The notes: generated by a model not told the origin, from the letters alone. Numbered from the stretch's first letter, positions 23,396 to 33,354 are shown. The stretch: 42,076 bases of DNA from Rhodoferax sp. (GCA_008015235.1 SSFF01000026.1:1-42076), one strand, 5' to 3'. Translations and numbers: made by a program.

Positions 23396-23417
23396 GGCTG
23401 TGGCCCCGGCCACAGCC
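23396..23417. terminator. Perfect GC-rich palindrome between the DUF465 gene and dacB
   Basis: Two perfect 10-base arms (GGCTGTGGCC and GGCCACAGCC) are separated by CC. The palindrome begins 38 bases after the DUF465 gene stop and ends 21 bases before the dacB ATG. There is no T-run, so it could be a weak terminator, an mRNA-stabilising hairpin or a protein-binding dyad. Confidence 0.45.
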
Positions 23418-23438
23418 CCCCATCCCCCATTTCTTCCC

Positions 23439-24920
23439 ATGCCATTGCGTTTTGCCTTCTCGGCCCGTTGGCTGCTTCTCGCTGTTGTGATCGCCTGGGC
23501 CGGCATGGCCACTGCCCAGCCCCTGCCAGCCGAAGTACAGGCCGCATTGGCGCGCGCCAAGGTGCCGCTGGACGCGGTGGCAGTGCACATCGCCTCGGTA
23601 CAGGGCAACGCCACACCGCGCCTGAGCCACCGTGCCACCGCGCCCATGAACCCGGCTTCCGTGATGAAGCTGGTCACGACCTCGGCCGCGCTCGATCTGC
23701 TGGGCCCAAGCTACCAGTGGCGCACCCCGGTGTACCTGGAAGGCCCAGTGCGCGACGGTGTACTGCAAGGCAACCTCGTAATCCAGGGTCAGGGTGACCC
23801 CAAACTGGTGCTGGAGCGGCTGTGGCTGCTGCTGCGCCGCGTGCAGGGCCTGGGCATCCAGAGCGTGGCCGGCGACATCGTGCTCGACCGCAGTGCCTTT
23901 GAAGTGCCCCCCGCAGACCCTTCGCAGTTCGACGGCGAACCGCTGCGCCCCTACAACGCCACCCCCGACGCCCTGCTGCTGAACTTCAAAGCCGTGGTCA
24001 TGACCTTCACCCCGGACCTGGACACCGGCGTGGCCCGCGTGCAGTACGACCCGCCCCTGGCCGGGGTGCAGATGCCGGCCACCGTGCCGCTGCTGCAAGC
24101 TACGGACAAAAAGGGCGAGAAAGGCGCAGACTGCAGCGACTACCGCGCCAGCCTTAAAGCCGACTTTGCCGACCCCACGCGCATCCGCTTTGGTGGTGCT
24201 TTCCCGGCCAGCTGTGGCGAACGTACCTGGCCCGTGGCCTATGCCGACCCGGCCAGCTACAGCCTGCGCGCGGTGCAAGGGATGTGGCAATCCATGGGCG
24301 GCAAGTTGCAGGGCATCGTGCGCTTTGGCAGCCTGGGCAACCCCGCGGCCAAGCCGGCCTTTGAGGCCAGCTCCGAAGCGCTGGGTCTGATCGTGCGCGA
24401 CATCAACAAGTTCAGCAACAACGTGATGGCGCAGCAGGTGTTTCTGGCGCTGGGGCGTGCCGCGCCCGACGCAACACCCGAGCCCGGCGTGGCCCTGCTG
24501 GGCGGTGCCAGCTTCGCGCGCTCACAAGCAACGCTGCAGCAGTGGTGGCAAGCACGGCTGCCAGGCACCACGCCCCCCGAACTCGAAAACGGCTCCGGTC
24601 TGTCGCGGCGCGAACGCATTGCGGCGCAGTCGCTGGCGCAGCTGCTGCAGCTGGCCTTTGCCGCCCCCTGGATGCCCGAGCTCATGGCATCGCTACCGAT
24701 CTCGGGCGTGGACGGCACCCTCAAGCGCATGAAGACCCGCACCCCGGTCAGCGCCCACCTCAAGACCGGCAGCCTGCGTGACGTGACGGCGCTCGGGGGC
24801 TTTGTGCTCGGTGCCAGCGGCAAGCGCTATGTGCTGGTAGCCTTGGTCAACCACCCCAATGCCCTGGCGGCCCGACCCGCGCTCGACGCGCTGGTGGAAT
24901 GGACAGCCCGCGACAACTGA
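23439..24920 (+). CDS. dacB: D-alanyl-D-alanine carboxypeptidase/endopeptidase (PBP4)
   Basis: The 493-residue precursor has a signal peptide (1 to about 26, ending MATAQ) and the peptidase S13 fold. The three penicillin-binding motifs are present: SVMK (74-77), SNN in KFSNNVMAQQ, and KTG in HLKTGSLRD. PBP4 proteins trim or cleave peptidoglycan cross-links in the periplasm. The ATG at 23439 is preferred over a slightly earlier in-frame start because it gives a clean signal peptide. The SemiSWEET gene follows after seven bases, suggesting co-transcription. Confidence 0.95.
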   Translation: MPLRFAFSARWLLLAVVIAWAGMATAQPLPAEVQAALARAKVPLDAVAVHIASVQGNATPRLSHRATAPMNPASVMKLVTTSAALDLLGPSYQWRTPVYLEGPVRDGVLQGNLVIQGQGDPKLVLERLWLLLRRVQGLGIQSVAGDIVLDRSAFEVPPADPSQFDGEPLRPYNATPDALLLNFKAVVMTFTPDLDTGVARVQYDPPLAGVQMPATVPLLQATDKKGEKGADCSDYRASLKADFADPTRIRFGGAFPASCGERTWPVAYADPASYSLRAVQGMWQSMGGKLQGIVRFGSLGNPAAKPAFEASSEALGLIVRDINKFSNNVMAQQVFLALGRAAPDATPEPGVALLGGASFARSQATLQQWWQARLPGTTPPELENGSGLSRRERIAAQSLAQLLQLAFAAPWMPELMASLPISGVDGTLKRMKTRTPVSAHLKTGSLRDVTALGGFVLGASGKRYVLVALVNHPNALAARPALDALVEWTARDN

Positions 24921-24927
24921 CATCTCC

Positions 24928-25200
24928 ATGCAACTGACCGACATTTTTGGCTTTCTGGCCGCGACTCTGACCACCGCCAGCTTCATTCCGCAGGCGCTGC
25001 ACACCTTTCGCACCAAGGACGTGCGCGGCATCTCGCTGGGCATGTACTCGGCCTTCACCGCTGGCGTGGCGCTGTGGCTGGTCTACGGCTGGATGCTGGG
25101 TGAAATGCCCATCATGATTGCCAATGCCATTACGCTGTCATTGGCGCTGGCGATATTGGTGATGAAGCTGCGCTACCACGAGGACACGCCTAACCAGTAA
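24928..25200 (+). CDS. SemiSWEET family (PQ-loop) small membrane transporter
   Basis: The 90-residue protein has three predicted membrane helices and the hallmark PQ motif at Pro21-Gln22 (SFIPQALHTFRTKDVRGIS), followed by GMYSAFTAGVALWLVYG. SemiSWEETs work as homodimers and move sugars in characterised cases; the substrate here is unknown. The start at 24928 was chosen because the preceding in-frame codons read through dacB coding sequence. The gap to dacB is only seven bases. Confidence 0.92.
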   Translation: MQLTDIFGFLAATLTTASFIPQALHTFRTKDVRGISLGMYSAFTAGVALWLVYGWMLGEMPIMIANAITLSLALAILVMKLRYHEDTPNQ

Positions 25201-25300
25201 TGTCAGCCCTTCGTGGCCCGGGAAAATGCGTGTGGCAGTGCCAAGGCAGGTGCATCCAGCCCATGAAACCTTTACCAGCTCGCGAACACTCTTCTGGTCT

Positions 25301-25369
25301 ACCCGCCCCGACGCCATGCTCTACAAGTCCAAGGCCGAGGTTCGCAACCGCGTATCGGTGTTTTCCTGA
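25301..25369 (+). pseudogene. Decayed C-terminal tail of a GGDEF domain
   Basis: The frame ending at the TGA 25367-25369 reads TRPDAMLYKSKAEVRNRVSV, close to the last helix of GGDEF domains (typically ADxALYxAKxxGRNRV). Upstream sequence in the same frame shows no GGDEF-like continuation, so this appears to be a remnant left after deletion. It lies in the otherwise gene-poor gap between the SemiSWEET gene and the groEL side. Resemblance is by eye only. Confidence 0.5.
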
Positions 25370-25383
25370 CGCTGCGGTTAACA

Positions 25384-25403
25384 GGGGTCAGACACCCGAC
25401 CCC
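25384..25403. repeat. Short inverted repeat GGGGTC...GACCCC beside the GGDEF remnant
   Basis: GGGGTC (25384-25389) and GACCCC (25398-25403) form a perfect 6-bp inverted repeat with an 8-base spacer. It resembles the GGGGTCAGACCCC motif that flanks REP-associated Y1 transposase genes in many proteobacteria, but no transposase is present. Confidence 0.3.
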
Positions 25404-25409
25404 AACGGC

Positions 25410-25697
25410 TCACGCATCCGGCAGAATGCGGTAGCCCATGGCGCACCAGCTGCCAGGGCCTGCCGCCAAGGCTTTGATGGCCGCCACGTGCTCGGCCTTG
25501 CGTCCCAGTAAATAGCCCGATGCCAAGGCCGCTTCCAGCAAGGCGTGTGCCTCACTGCGCGTAATGGCCATTTCGCCGCGGAACCACGCCTCCAGGCGTT
25601 GCATCTGAGCGCTGTCGCAGGGGTGGTATTCGGTTGCGGACCAGCCACCCTCCCCCGGCGGGCGGACGTCTCTGAGAAGAGAGGGGTTCGATTTCAC
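25410..25697 (-). CDS. Small hypothetical protein
   Basis: From the GTG at 25695-25697 this encodes 95 residues. A compact C-terminal part carries RGEMAITRSEAHALLEAALASG and AEHVAAIKALAAGPGSWCAMGYRI. I do not recognise a family. Codon composition looks like that of its coding neighbours (G/C in third positions), which favours a real gene, but no clear ribosome site is seen. The frame continues upstream into groEL, and the hairpin at 25708-25740 lies just before this start. An internal ATG (MQRLEAWF) is an alternative start. Confidence 0.5.
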   Translation of the reverse strand: MKSNPSLLRDVRPPGEGGWSATEYHPCDSAQMQRLEAWFRGEMAITRSEAHALLEAALASGYLLGRKAEHVAAIKALAAGPGSWCAMGYRILPDA

Positions 25698-25707
25698 GGT
25701 ATCCAAC

Positions 25708-25740
25708 CAAGGTGCAGCTGCTTTGGGCGGCTGCACCTTG
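25708..25740 (-). terminator. Strong hairpin downstream of groEL
   Basis: Perfect 11-base arms (25708-25718 and 25730-25740) enclose an 11-base loop, beginning 25 bases after the groEL stop on the minus strand. The downstream sequence is only weakly T-rich, so it is a probable 3' end of the groESL message rather than a textbook terminator. Confidence 0.55.
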
Positions 25741-25764
25741 CCTTTCACGCCTTTACCTGCAAGT

Positions 25765-27387
<1,623 letters not shown>

Positions 27388-27418
27388 CTATATCTCCTGA
27401 ATCAGTGTCTTGCCGAAC

Positions 27419-27739
27419 TCACGCGGCTTTCTTGAGGTTGCTGACGTTGGCGCCCTCGATCACGCCCAGCACATCCTCTTCCTTCAGCACCAGCAGCTCC
27501 TGGTCATCGACTTTGACCACTTGCCCAGCGTACTTGCCAAAGAGCACTCGCTCACCTTTCTGCACCTGCAAGGGCCGCACCGATCCGTCCTGCAACAAGC
27601 GCCCGGTACCGACGGCGATCACATCGCCTTGCTCGGGCTTTTCAGCGGCGGAGTCTGGAATGACGATGCCGGATGCCGTTTGACGCTGGCTGTCCACCCG
27701 CTTAACGATAATCCGGTCGTAAAGGGGACGAATTTCCAT
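27419..27739 (-). CDS. groES: Co-chaperonin GroES (10 kDa), divergent
   Basis: The 106-residue protein begins [18 protein letters not shown] and contains [45 protein letters not shown] (split motif) and the mobile-loop region. It is about ten residues longer than a standard GroES because of a C-terminal extension ([12 protein letters not shown]). The ATG at 27737-27739 has an AGGAGA ribosome site. It is the first gene of groES-groEL and is preceded by a heat-shock-type promoter. Confidence 0.96.
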   Translation of the reverse strand: MEIRPLYDRIIVKRVDSQRQTASGIVIPDSAAEKPEQGDVIAVGTGRLLQDGSVRPLQVQKGERVLFGKYAGQVVKVDDQELLVLKEEDVLGVIEGANVSNLKKAA

Positions 27740-27809
27740 AGAGAAATCTCCTGTTCAAAATCAGATTAAAGATAAGTTGCGCCAGCCCTTGGCGGGCCGA
27801 CGTTCGGTG

Positions 27810-27839
27810 AAATAGGAGCGCCCGAAAAAATTTCAAGGG
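27810..27839 (-). promoter_or_regulatory. Candidate sigma32 (RpoH) heat-shock promoter of groESL
   Basis: On the minus strand, CCCTTGAA (27832-27839) matches the sigma32 -35 consensus. After 14 bases TCCTATTT (27810-27817) matches six of eight positions of the -10 consensus CCCCATNT. The start of groES is about 70 bases further on. No CIRCE (HrcA) operator is visible in the gap. Confidence 0.6.
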
Positions 27840-27892
27840 CCTGACCAGCGCGCAGGCTGGCTCATCCGCCGGCCATCCAGCGACTGCGGCCG

Positions 27893-28513
27893 CTAGCCCA
27901 CAAAGATGCGGGTTTGGCGACCCAGCCGGTAGCGCGTTTCACGCAGTCGCGTTCCGACTGCCGGGCGTGCCGACACCGGGCACGGGGGTTCACGGCTGCC
28001 ATCGGCCCCCAGGGTTTCGTCACTGGCGACCATGCGCCACACCCCTGCATGCACAGGGCGGAATACCCACCGCACATAGCCCACGCGTTCACCCAGGTGC
28101 ATCAGCTCATCGCGATCGGGGGCCTCGCTGACCACCAGCGCATCAGGCTGGTCGTGCAAGTCCTCGTCGGCAAAGGCCTGGCGGCAGTCCAGCGCCTCGC
28201 GCTCCGACGCTCCGGCGGTGCTGCAAGCGCGCCGTTCCTCGCGTACCAGGTCCCAGGCACCGAAGCGCCACGCCGCGTCGAGCATCTGGTTGTCGAGCTG
28301 CCCCATGCTGGTCCACGGGTCGCTCAGCTGCAGCGCAGACCCTGGAACAGGTGTACCCAGCCGGTCGACCGAGGAACCCGTTGGCGCAAACCCATGCCAG
28401 TGCAGGGTCAGCAACACCGGCGTATTGGGGCAAGGTATAGCCGTGAGACTCACTGCCCACAAAGGCAGGCCCACGACCTGCGACTGCTGGTGAATGGTTT
28501 CAAAGACGTCCAT
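27893..28513 (-). CDS. Hypothetical protein
   Basis: The 206-residue soluble protein, with no signal peptide or membrane helix, begins MDVFETIHQQSQVVGLPLW. It has a hydrophobic stretch with LLTLHWHGFAP, a DxW-rich middle (SDPWTSMGQLDNQML, AAWRFGAWDL), a cluster of four cysteines spread through the chain and a basic tail (RLRETRYRLGRQTRIFVG). I do not recognise the family. Codon use is like that of neighbouring genes, so it is very likely real. It is upstream of and co-directional with groES but separated by the heat-shock-type promoter, so it is probably a separate unit. Confidence 0.75.
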   Translation of the reverse strand: MDVFETIHQQSQVVGLPLWAVSLTAIPCPNTPVLLTLHWHGFAPTGSSVDRLGTPVPGSALQLSDPWTSMGQLDNQMLDAAWRFGAWDLVREERRACSTAGASEREALDCRQAFADEDLHDQPDALVVSEAPDRDELMHLGERVGYVRWVFRPVHAGVWRMVASDETLGADGSREPPCPVSARPAVGTRLRETRYRLGRQTRIFVG

Positions 28514-28616
28514 CGTCGAGCCCTCCCGAATCGATGAAAAATTGTGCGAAAAAATTGACCGCCATGCAACTGGCAGGTGGCCTCACCAGGAAACTGAATG
28601 GGGGGAATGGTGCGAT

Positions 28617-29669
28617 TCAAGCTGCCGCGCGCTGCAGCCGGTCACGCACGCCGTCCCAACCACTGTCCACCGGGGGCGTTTCGACCCAGATTTCCTGCAC
28701 GCCACGCGCGTCGAGGGCGCGCAGCATGGCAAAGAGTTCGTGGGCAGCAGCGGCAGCAGCCTCGGGCATGGGCTGCACAAACACGCTGGACACAGCATGC
28801 ACAGCACTGCGTGCATAGACCGCGACCGTTTTCGAGCTCTCACCATCGAGTGCGGCCTGCAGCGCGTGTGCATCCATGAGGCGCACGCGGGCACTGGGGG
28901 CGTAGTGCGATTCCAGGGTTCCAGAGGCCCGAGGGCCCTGCTGCAACTGTGCAGGCAGCTCTTCTTTCGATAGCAGCTTGCGGCCGCAAGCGACCCACAC
29001 CTGCTGTGCGGTGATGGCGCCGGGGCGCAGCAGCACAGGTTCACCGCGGGTGCAGTCGATGATGGTGGACTCGATACCGACATCGCAGGCGCCGCCGTCG
29101 AGCACGGTGATGGCACCTTCGAACTCTTCTTCCACGTGCACCGCCAGCGTCGGGCTGACGCGGCCGAACTTGTTGGCGCTGGGCGCCGCAAGACCCCAGA
29201 CCACGGACTCGCCCGCTGGGGGCGTGCGCAGGGCCGAGAGCACGGCTTGGGCCAGTGGGTGCGCCGGGCAGCGCAGGCCGATGCTGTCCTGCCCGCCGGC
29301 CGCGGCCGCGCCCACACCTTCGCGGCGCGGCACGATCAGGGTAAGCGGCCCGGGCCAAAACGCCGTCATGAGCGCACGCGCGAAGTCGGGCACCGCCGGG
29401 CAGTAGTGGTCTACGCCGTCCTGTAGGGTGGTGTCCGCGTGGGCACCGTCGTCGCTTCCGCGGGCGGCCAGGTGCACGATCAGCGGGTGGTCGGCGGGGC
29501 GGCCCTTGGTGGCGAAAATCTGCGCCACGGCGGCTGCGTTGTCGGCATCGGCTGCCAAGCCATACACGGTCTCGGTTGGCAAGCCAAATAGAGATCCAGC
29601 CCGCACCAATGCTGCGCAAGCAGCTATTGATTGCATAGCAACTGCGGCATCACCGGTGGGCAGAATCAT
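28617..29669 (-). CDS. L-threonylcarbamoyladenylate synthase (Sua5 type)
   Basis: The 350-residue protein has the YrdC fold (FGLPTETVYGLAADA, IFATKGRPADHPLIVHL, and SANKFGRVSPT) followed by the longer Sua5 C-terminal domain, so it is the Sua5 rather than the short TsaC form. It makes threonylcarbamoyl-AMP from threonine, bicarbonate and ATP for t6A tRNA modification; TsaB is also in this window. It lies 16 bases after purK on the same strand, suggesting purE-purK-sua5 co-transcription. A 42-bp repeat copy is embedded near the N-terminus (29599-29640), giving the helix AMQSIAACAALVRA. Confidence 0.95.
   Translation of the reverse strand: MILPTGDAAVAMQSIAACAALVRAGSLFGLPTETVYGLAADADNAAAVAQIFATKGRPADHPLIVHLAARGSDDGAHADTTLQDGVDHYCPAVPDFARALMTAFWPGPLTLIVPRREGVGAAAAGGQDSIGLRCPAHPLAQAVLSALRTPPAGESVVWGLAAPSANKFGRVSPTLAVHVEEEFEGAITVLDGGACDVGIESTIIDCTRGEPVLLRPGAITAQQVWVACGRKLLSKEELPAQLQQGPRASGTLESHYAPSARVRLMDAHALQAALDGESSKTVAVYARSAVHAVSSVFVQPMPEAAAAAAHELFAMLRALDARGVQEIWVETPPVDSGWDGVRDRLQRAAA
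29599..29640 (+). repeat. 42-bp palindrome-tailed element, copy 4 (inside sua5)
   Basis: GCCCGC (29599-29604), 17 bases, AGCTAT (29622-29627), 7 bases, ATAGCA (29635-29640). The terminal inverted repeat is exact. The element is antisense to the gene and encodes about 14 residues near the N-terminus of Sua5. Confidence 0.75.
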
Positions 29670-29685
29670 GGAAGGCCTTGCGCGA

Positions 29686-30873
29686 TCAGAACGGCGCGAT
29701 GCCCAGCACGGCGCAGGCCTGCAAGGCGATGGCGCGGGCAGCGTCTGCGGTGGCGGCGGTGATGGTCAGGTGCCCCATCTTGCGCCCCGGCGCGGCCTTG
29801 GCCTTGCCATACAGGTGCAGGTGGGTGCCGGGCAGGGCCAGCACGGCGGCCCAGTCGGGCTCACCGTGGGCAGGCCACAGGTCACCGAGCAGGTTGAGCA
29901 TGACGGACGGGCTGTGCTGGCGCGGTTGCGTCAGCGGCAGGCCGGCCATGGTGCGCACCTGCAGTTCGAACTGCGACACGTCGCAGGCTTCGATGCTGTA
30001 GTGGCCACTGTTGTGCGGGCGCGGCGCCATTTCGTTCACCACCAGTCCGCCCAGGGCTTTTGCTTCGGGTGAGGACGGCTCCAGCACGAAGAACTCCACG
30101 CACAGCACACCGACGTAATTCAGGCCATCTGCTACCGATTTGGTAGCCGCCACCGCACGTTCTGCAAGGGCTGGATCGATATTTTCTTCAAAAACCTCGG
30201 TCACGGCCAGGATGCCGCCACGGTGCAGATTGCGCTGCACCGGCAGGTTGACGCAGGTGCCATCTTGACCGCGAGCGACGATGACCGAACATTCCAGCGC
30301 CAGCGGCAACATCTTCTCCAGCACGCAGGGCACGCGTTGCAAATCGGCCCAGGCAGCAGCCAGCTCGGCCCGGGTGCTGACACGCACCTGGCCCTTGCCG
30401 TCATAGCCCATGCGCGCGGTTTTCAAGATGCCGGGCAACAAATCGTCGGCCATGGCGGCCAGCTGCGTTTCGGTTTCGATGACCGCATGCGGTGCCACCG
30501 GAACGCCGCAGCGCACAAAGTGGGCCTTCTCCTGGGCGCGGTCCTGGGCAATGGCCACGGCCGATGCTGCTGGCGCCACCGGGCGGGTTTCAGCCAGTTT
30601 CGCCAAGGCGGCTGCAGGCACGTTCTCGAATTCGGTGGTGATGGCGCTGGACACCTGCGCCAGTTGCGCCAGACCCTCGGAGTCGGTGTAGCTGGTGCGG
30701 ATATGGTGGTGGCTCACACGCCCGGCGGGGCTCACCGGGTCGGCGTCGAGCACGGCGGTGAAGAAGCCCAGGCGTTGGGCCGCGTGCACGAACATGCGGC
30801 CCAGTTGGCCGCCGCCCATCACACCCAGGGTAACTTCGCGGGTGGAGGGGACCAAGGTCTTGGCGTCGCTCAC
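29686..30873 (-). CDS. purK: 5-(carboxyamino)imidazole ribonucleotide synthase
   Basis: The 395-residue ATP-grasp enzyme converts AIR, ATP and bicarbonate to N5-CAIR in purine synthesis. It shows the N-terminal [20 protein letters not shown] motif, GYDGKGQ in the ATP-grasp loop, [11 protein letters not shown] and [19 protein letters not shown]. The start overlaps the purE stop by four bases, so the pair is translationally coupled. A weak copy of the 42-bp repeat may overlap codons near [13 protein letters not shown], but this segment looks normal for PurK. Confidence 0.97.
   Translation of the reverse strand: MSDAKTLVPSTREVTLGVMGGGQLGRMFVHAAQRLGFFTAVLDADPVSPAGRVSHHHIRTSYTDSEGLAQLAQVSSAITTEFENVPAAALAKLAETRPVAPAASAVAIAQDRAQEKAHFVRCGVPVAPHAVIETETQLAAMADDLLPGILKTARMGYDGKGQVRVSTRAELAAAWADLQRVPCVLEKMLPLALECSVIVARGQDGTCVNLPVQRNLHRGGILAVTEVFEENIDPALAERAVAATKSVADGLNYVGVLCVEFFVLEPSSPEAKALGGLVVNEMAPRPHNSGHYSIEACDVSQFELQVRTMAGLPLTQPRQHSPSVMLNLLGDLWPAHGEPDWAAVLALPGTHLHLYGKAKAAPGRKMGHLTITAATADAARAIALQACAVLGIAPF
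30130..30171 (-). repeat. Possible degenerate 42-bp element (inside purK)
   Basis: On the minus strand GCCCTT, 17 bases, GGCTAC, 7 bases, GTAGCA, so the spacing is right but the first box is half lost. The encoded residues look like ordinary PurK sequence, so this may be chance. Confidence 0.3.
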
Positions 30874-31373
30874 AGCGGGCTTCCGGTCACGGGCAGGGTC
30901 ATGTTGCGCGCGGCCTGTGTCTGGTCGCGGCGGAAGGCGTCGAGCTCCAGTCGCAGGTCCGGATTTTCATTGGCCAGCAATGCCACGGCAAACAGGGCCG
31001 CATTGGCGGCACCGGCATTGCCGATGGCAAAGGTGGCGACCGGAATGCCCTTGGGCATCTGCACGATGCTGTGCAGCGAATCCACGCCTTGCAGGTGCTT
31101 GCTGGCCACCGGCACACCGAGTACCGGGACCGTGGTCTTGGCAGCGATCATGCCCGGCAGGTGGGCGGCCCCCCCTGCGCCGGCGATGATGGCCTTGAGG
31201 CCACGCTCGGCCGCGAGTTCGGCGTAGGCAAACATGTCGTCGGGCATGCGGTGGGCCGAGACCACCTTGGCTTCGAAACGGATGCCAAACTGTTGGAGAA
31301 TCTGCACTGCGTGCTGCATGGTGTCCCAGTCCGAGTTGGAGCCCATGACCACGCCGACTTGAATATTGCTCAT
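30870..31373 (-). CDS. purE: 5-(carboxyamino)imidazole ribonucleotide mutase
   Basis: The 167-residue protein is class I PurE, rearranging N5-CAIR to CAIR. The family motifs [24 protein letters not shown] and [19 protein letters not shown] are intact, including the catalytic histidine of SAHR. It is the first gene of the purE-purK-sua5 run and is divergent from the CnoX-type gene across a 100-base gap. Confidence 0.98.
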   Translation of the reverse strand: MSNIQVGVVMGSNSDWDTMQHAVQILQQFGIRFEAKVVSAHRMPDDMFAYAELAAERGLKAIIAGAGGAAHLPGMIAAKTTVPVLGVPVASKHLQGVDSLHSIVQMPKGIPVATFAIGNAGAANAALFAVALLANENPDLRLELDAFRRDQTQAARNMTLPVTGSPL

Positions 31374-31473
31374 AGCTGTGAGTAAGGCCTTTGCGTAGCA
31401 GCCACCCGATGTGCTGCCCCAGGCCAGAGAGTTGAGCCTTGAATTTTACTTTTTTACCGTCAGGTAGCTGCGC

Positions 31474-32430
31474 ATGATCAATGTCACCATCCAAAACTTT
31501 GAAGCCGAAGTCGTCGAGGCTTCGTTCACCACCCCCGTGCTGGTGGACTTCTGGGCGCCCTGGTGCGGCCCCTGCAAGACCCTGGGCCCGCTGCTGGAAA
31601 AGGTGGAAGAAGCCTACGGCGGACGCTTCATCCTGGCCAAGATCGACTCCGACCAGGAACAGCAACTGGCGCAGGCCTTCGGCATCCGTTCCATCCCGAC
31701 CTGCGTGCTGATGGTCGGCGGCAAGCCGGTGGACGGCTTCATGGGGGCCGTGCCGGAAAGCCAGATCAAGGCCTTCCTGGACAAGCACCTGCCGTCCGAG
31801 GCCGAGCTGGAAGCCGAAGCCGAGGCCGAAGACGCCCAGGCCCTGGTCGCCGCCGGGGACCCGCAGGCCGCACTCAACAAGCTGCACGAGGCGCTGACGC
31901 TGAACCCCGGCAACGACGACGCCCGTTACGACTACGTCAAGCTGCTCATCGAGAACAACATGCTCGACGAAGCCCAGGCCGCACTGGAGCCGGCCCTTGC
32001 CCAGATTCCGCGGCAGCTGCGTTTCGAGGCACTCAGCCATTTCCTGGGCGCTATCCAATTCGTTGCTACCGACGCTCGCGGTGGCTGGACGCCCGCCCAA
32101 TTTGACGAATTGATTGCGGCCAACAAACGTGACTTCGATGCGCGCTTTGGCAAGGCCCGTGTGCTGCTGGTGGCCGGGCACTGGAACCAAGCCATGGACG
32201 AGCTGCTGGAAATCATCATGCGCGACAAGACCTGGAACAACGAGCTGCCGCGCAAGACCTTTGTGGCCATCCTGGAACTGCTCACTCCCCCGAAGCCCAA
32301 GGCCACAGCAGCCGATACGGGCAAGAGCGCCAGCGGCATTGAGCTCACCGGCAAGGTGGCTGCCAGCGAAGATCCGCAAGCTCAGCTGGTGTCGAGCTAC
32401 CGACGCAAGCTCAGCATGGCGCTGAACTAG
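31474..32430 (+). CDS. cnoX: Thioredoxin-TPR co-chaperone (CnoX/YbbN-like)
   Basis: The 318-residue protein has an N-terminal thioredoxin domain with WAPWCGPCK (first ~110 residues) and a helical TPR-like C-terminal part (ALNKLHEALTLNPGNDDARYDYV, read as separate motifs). In E. coli the homologue CnoX holds unfolding or oxidised clients and passes them to GroEL. Unlike the E. coli protein, which as I recall lacks the full redox pair, this one has CGPC and may be redox-active. The gene is alone on the plus strand and ends 10 bases before the convergent HDOD gene. Its proximity to a groESL operon is suggestive but may be chance. Confidence 0.9.
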   Translation: MINVTIQNFEAEVVEASFTTPVLVDFWAPWCGPCKTLGPLLEKVEEAYGGRFILAKIDSDQEQQLAQAFGIRSIPTCVLMVGGKPVDGFMGAVPESQIKAFLDKHLPSEAELEAEAEAEDAQALVAAGDPQAALNKLHEALTLNPGNDDARYDYVKLLIENNMLDEAQAALEPALAQIPRQLRFEALSHFLGAIQFVATDARGGWTPAQFDELIAANKRDFDARFGKARVLLVAGHWNQAMDELLEIIMRDKTWNNELPRKTFVAILELLTPPKPKATAADTGKSASGIELTGKVAASEDPQAQLVSSYRRKLSMALN

Positions 32431-32440
32431 CTTGAAGGGC

Positions 32441-33325
32441 TTATAGAGGGTCGCCTTGCAGGCGGCCCTGGTCGATCTTGTAAACAAACCCGCGGGCCGC
32501 ACGTTCCGACACGTTGAGCAGCCCCGCAATGTCGCGGAAATCGTCGGGTAGGGCCGCATTGTCCCAGCCATTCTGCGTGTGCCGGGCAATGCGAACGGCC
32601 AGTACCACGTTGCGCACCATGGGATGGTCAGCGTGCTTTTCATCGCTGATGCGCACCAGCAGCTCAGGCAGGCGCCACAGCTTCATCAGCGCATGGCGCA
32701 GGTCATGCAGCTCGATGTTGAACACAAAGCGCTGCAAGGGTGCCGAACGCAAGGCTGCGTTTTCCTTTTGCTTGGCGTGGATGTCGAGCTCCAGCGCCGG
32801 CGCATGGCACCACATCAGCAGTTCGGCAAAGTCGTGGATGAAGGCTGCCTGCTTGATGACGGCCACATCGTGGTCACGACGGTGGATGGCAAACGCCGTG
32901 GCAAAGTGCGCCGCACGCTCGGCACGCAACAGCAGGCGCCGCACGCCCGCCAATGCCTCGGGCTGCTCTCGCAGCAGGTGCTCGACTGTAGGCTGCGGCC
33001 CGAAGCTGCGAAAGAAAGGCGACACACCGATCATGACCAGGGCGCTGGTCACGGTTTCGGTCTCGGTGGAGTCCGAATGGCGGCGCTTGGTGGCCACATA
33101 GGCCATGACCTTGACAGTGAAGAAGGGATCGGACTCGATGAGGCTGGCCAGCATGCCGGCATCGACCTTGTCCTCTTCTTCCAGCACCCGCAACTCTTCA
33201 AGACGGGCCGCCGAGGCCTCCAGGATGGGGATTTCGGTTTGCTGGAAATGCCGCGTCCAGGCAGCCAGATCCGGCAGTGGCTCGGTCAGGAAAGCAGGGC
33301 TTGCAGGGACGGAAGGTTCAGCCAT
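32441..33325 (-). CDS. HDOD domain protein
   Basis: The 294-residue protein carries an HDOD domain: SLIESDPFFTVKVMAYVA, ETETVTSALVMIGVSPFFRSF (as adjacent motifs), then AAFIHDFAELLMW where an HD-type histidine and aspartate remain. HDOD proteins are regulatory HD-superfamily relatives, often linked to c-di-GMP signalling or stress responses; no catalytic role can be claimed. No membrane helix. The C-terminal helices (NVSERAARGFVYKIDQGRL) look like a possible binding surface. It is convergent with the CnoX-type gene and downstream of purC. Confidence 0.82.
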   Translation of the reverse strand: MAEPSVPASPAFLTEPLPDLAAWTRHFQQTEIPILEASAARLEELRVLEEEDKVDAGMLASLIESDPFFTVKVMAYVATKRRHSDSTETETVTSALVMIGVSPFFRSFGPQPTVEHLLREQPEALAGVRRLLLRAERAAHFATAFAIHRRDHDVAVIKQAAFIHDFAELLMWCHAPALELDIHAKQKENAALRSAPLQRFVFNIELHDLRHALMKLWRLPELLVRISDEKHADHPMVRNVVLAVRIARHTQNGWDNAALPDDFRDIAGLLNVSERAARGFVYKIDQGRLQGDPL

Positions 33326-33354
33326 ACGTCAGTTCTTCGGTTGTGCTGGAGTAT

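Noticed and set aside
25200..25511. Plus-strand frame after the SemiSWEET gene
   Set aside because: Composition and lack of domains do not support it; the GGDEF-like remnant is in another frame and the small minus-strand gene overlaps it.
27740..27892. CIRCE/HrcA operator before groES
   Set aside because: No TTAGCACTC-N9-GAGTGCTAA-like dyad is present; the visible signal is sigma32-like instead.
32040..32085. Another copy of the 42-bp element inside the CnoX-type gene
   Set aside because: GCTATCCAATTCGTTGCTAC has related words but not the inverted boxes or the 7- and 17-base spacing.
30967..32643. 558-residue antisense frame spanning purE, the CnoX-type gene and the HDOD gene
   Set aside because: It overlaps three well-supported genes; its C-terminal part is an out-of-frame reading of purE.
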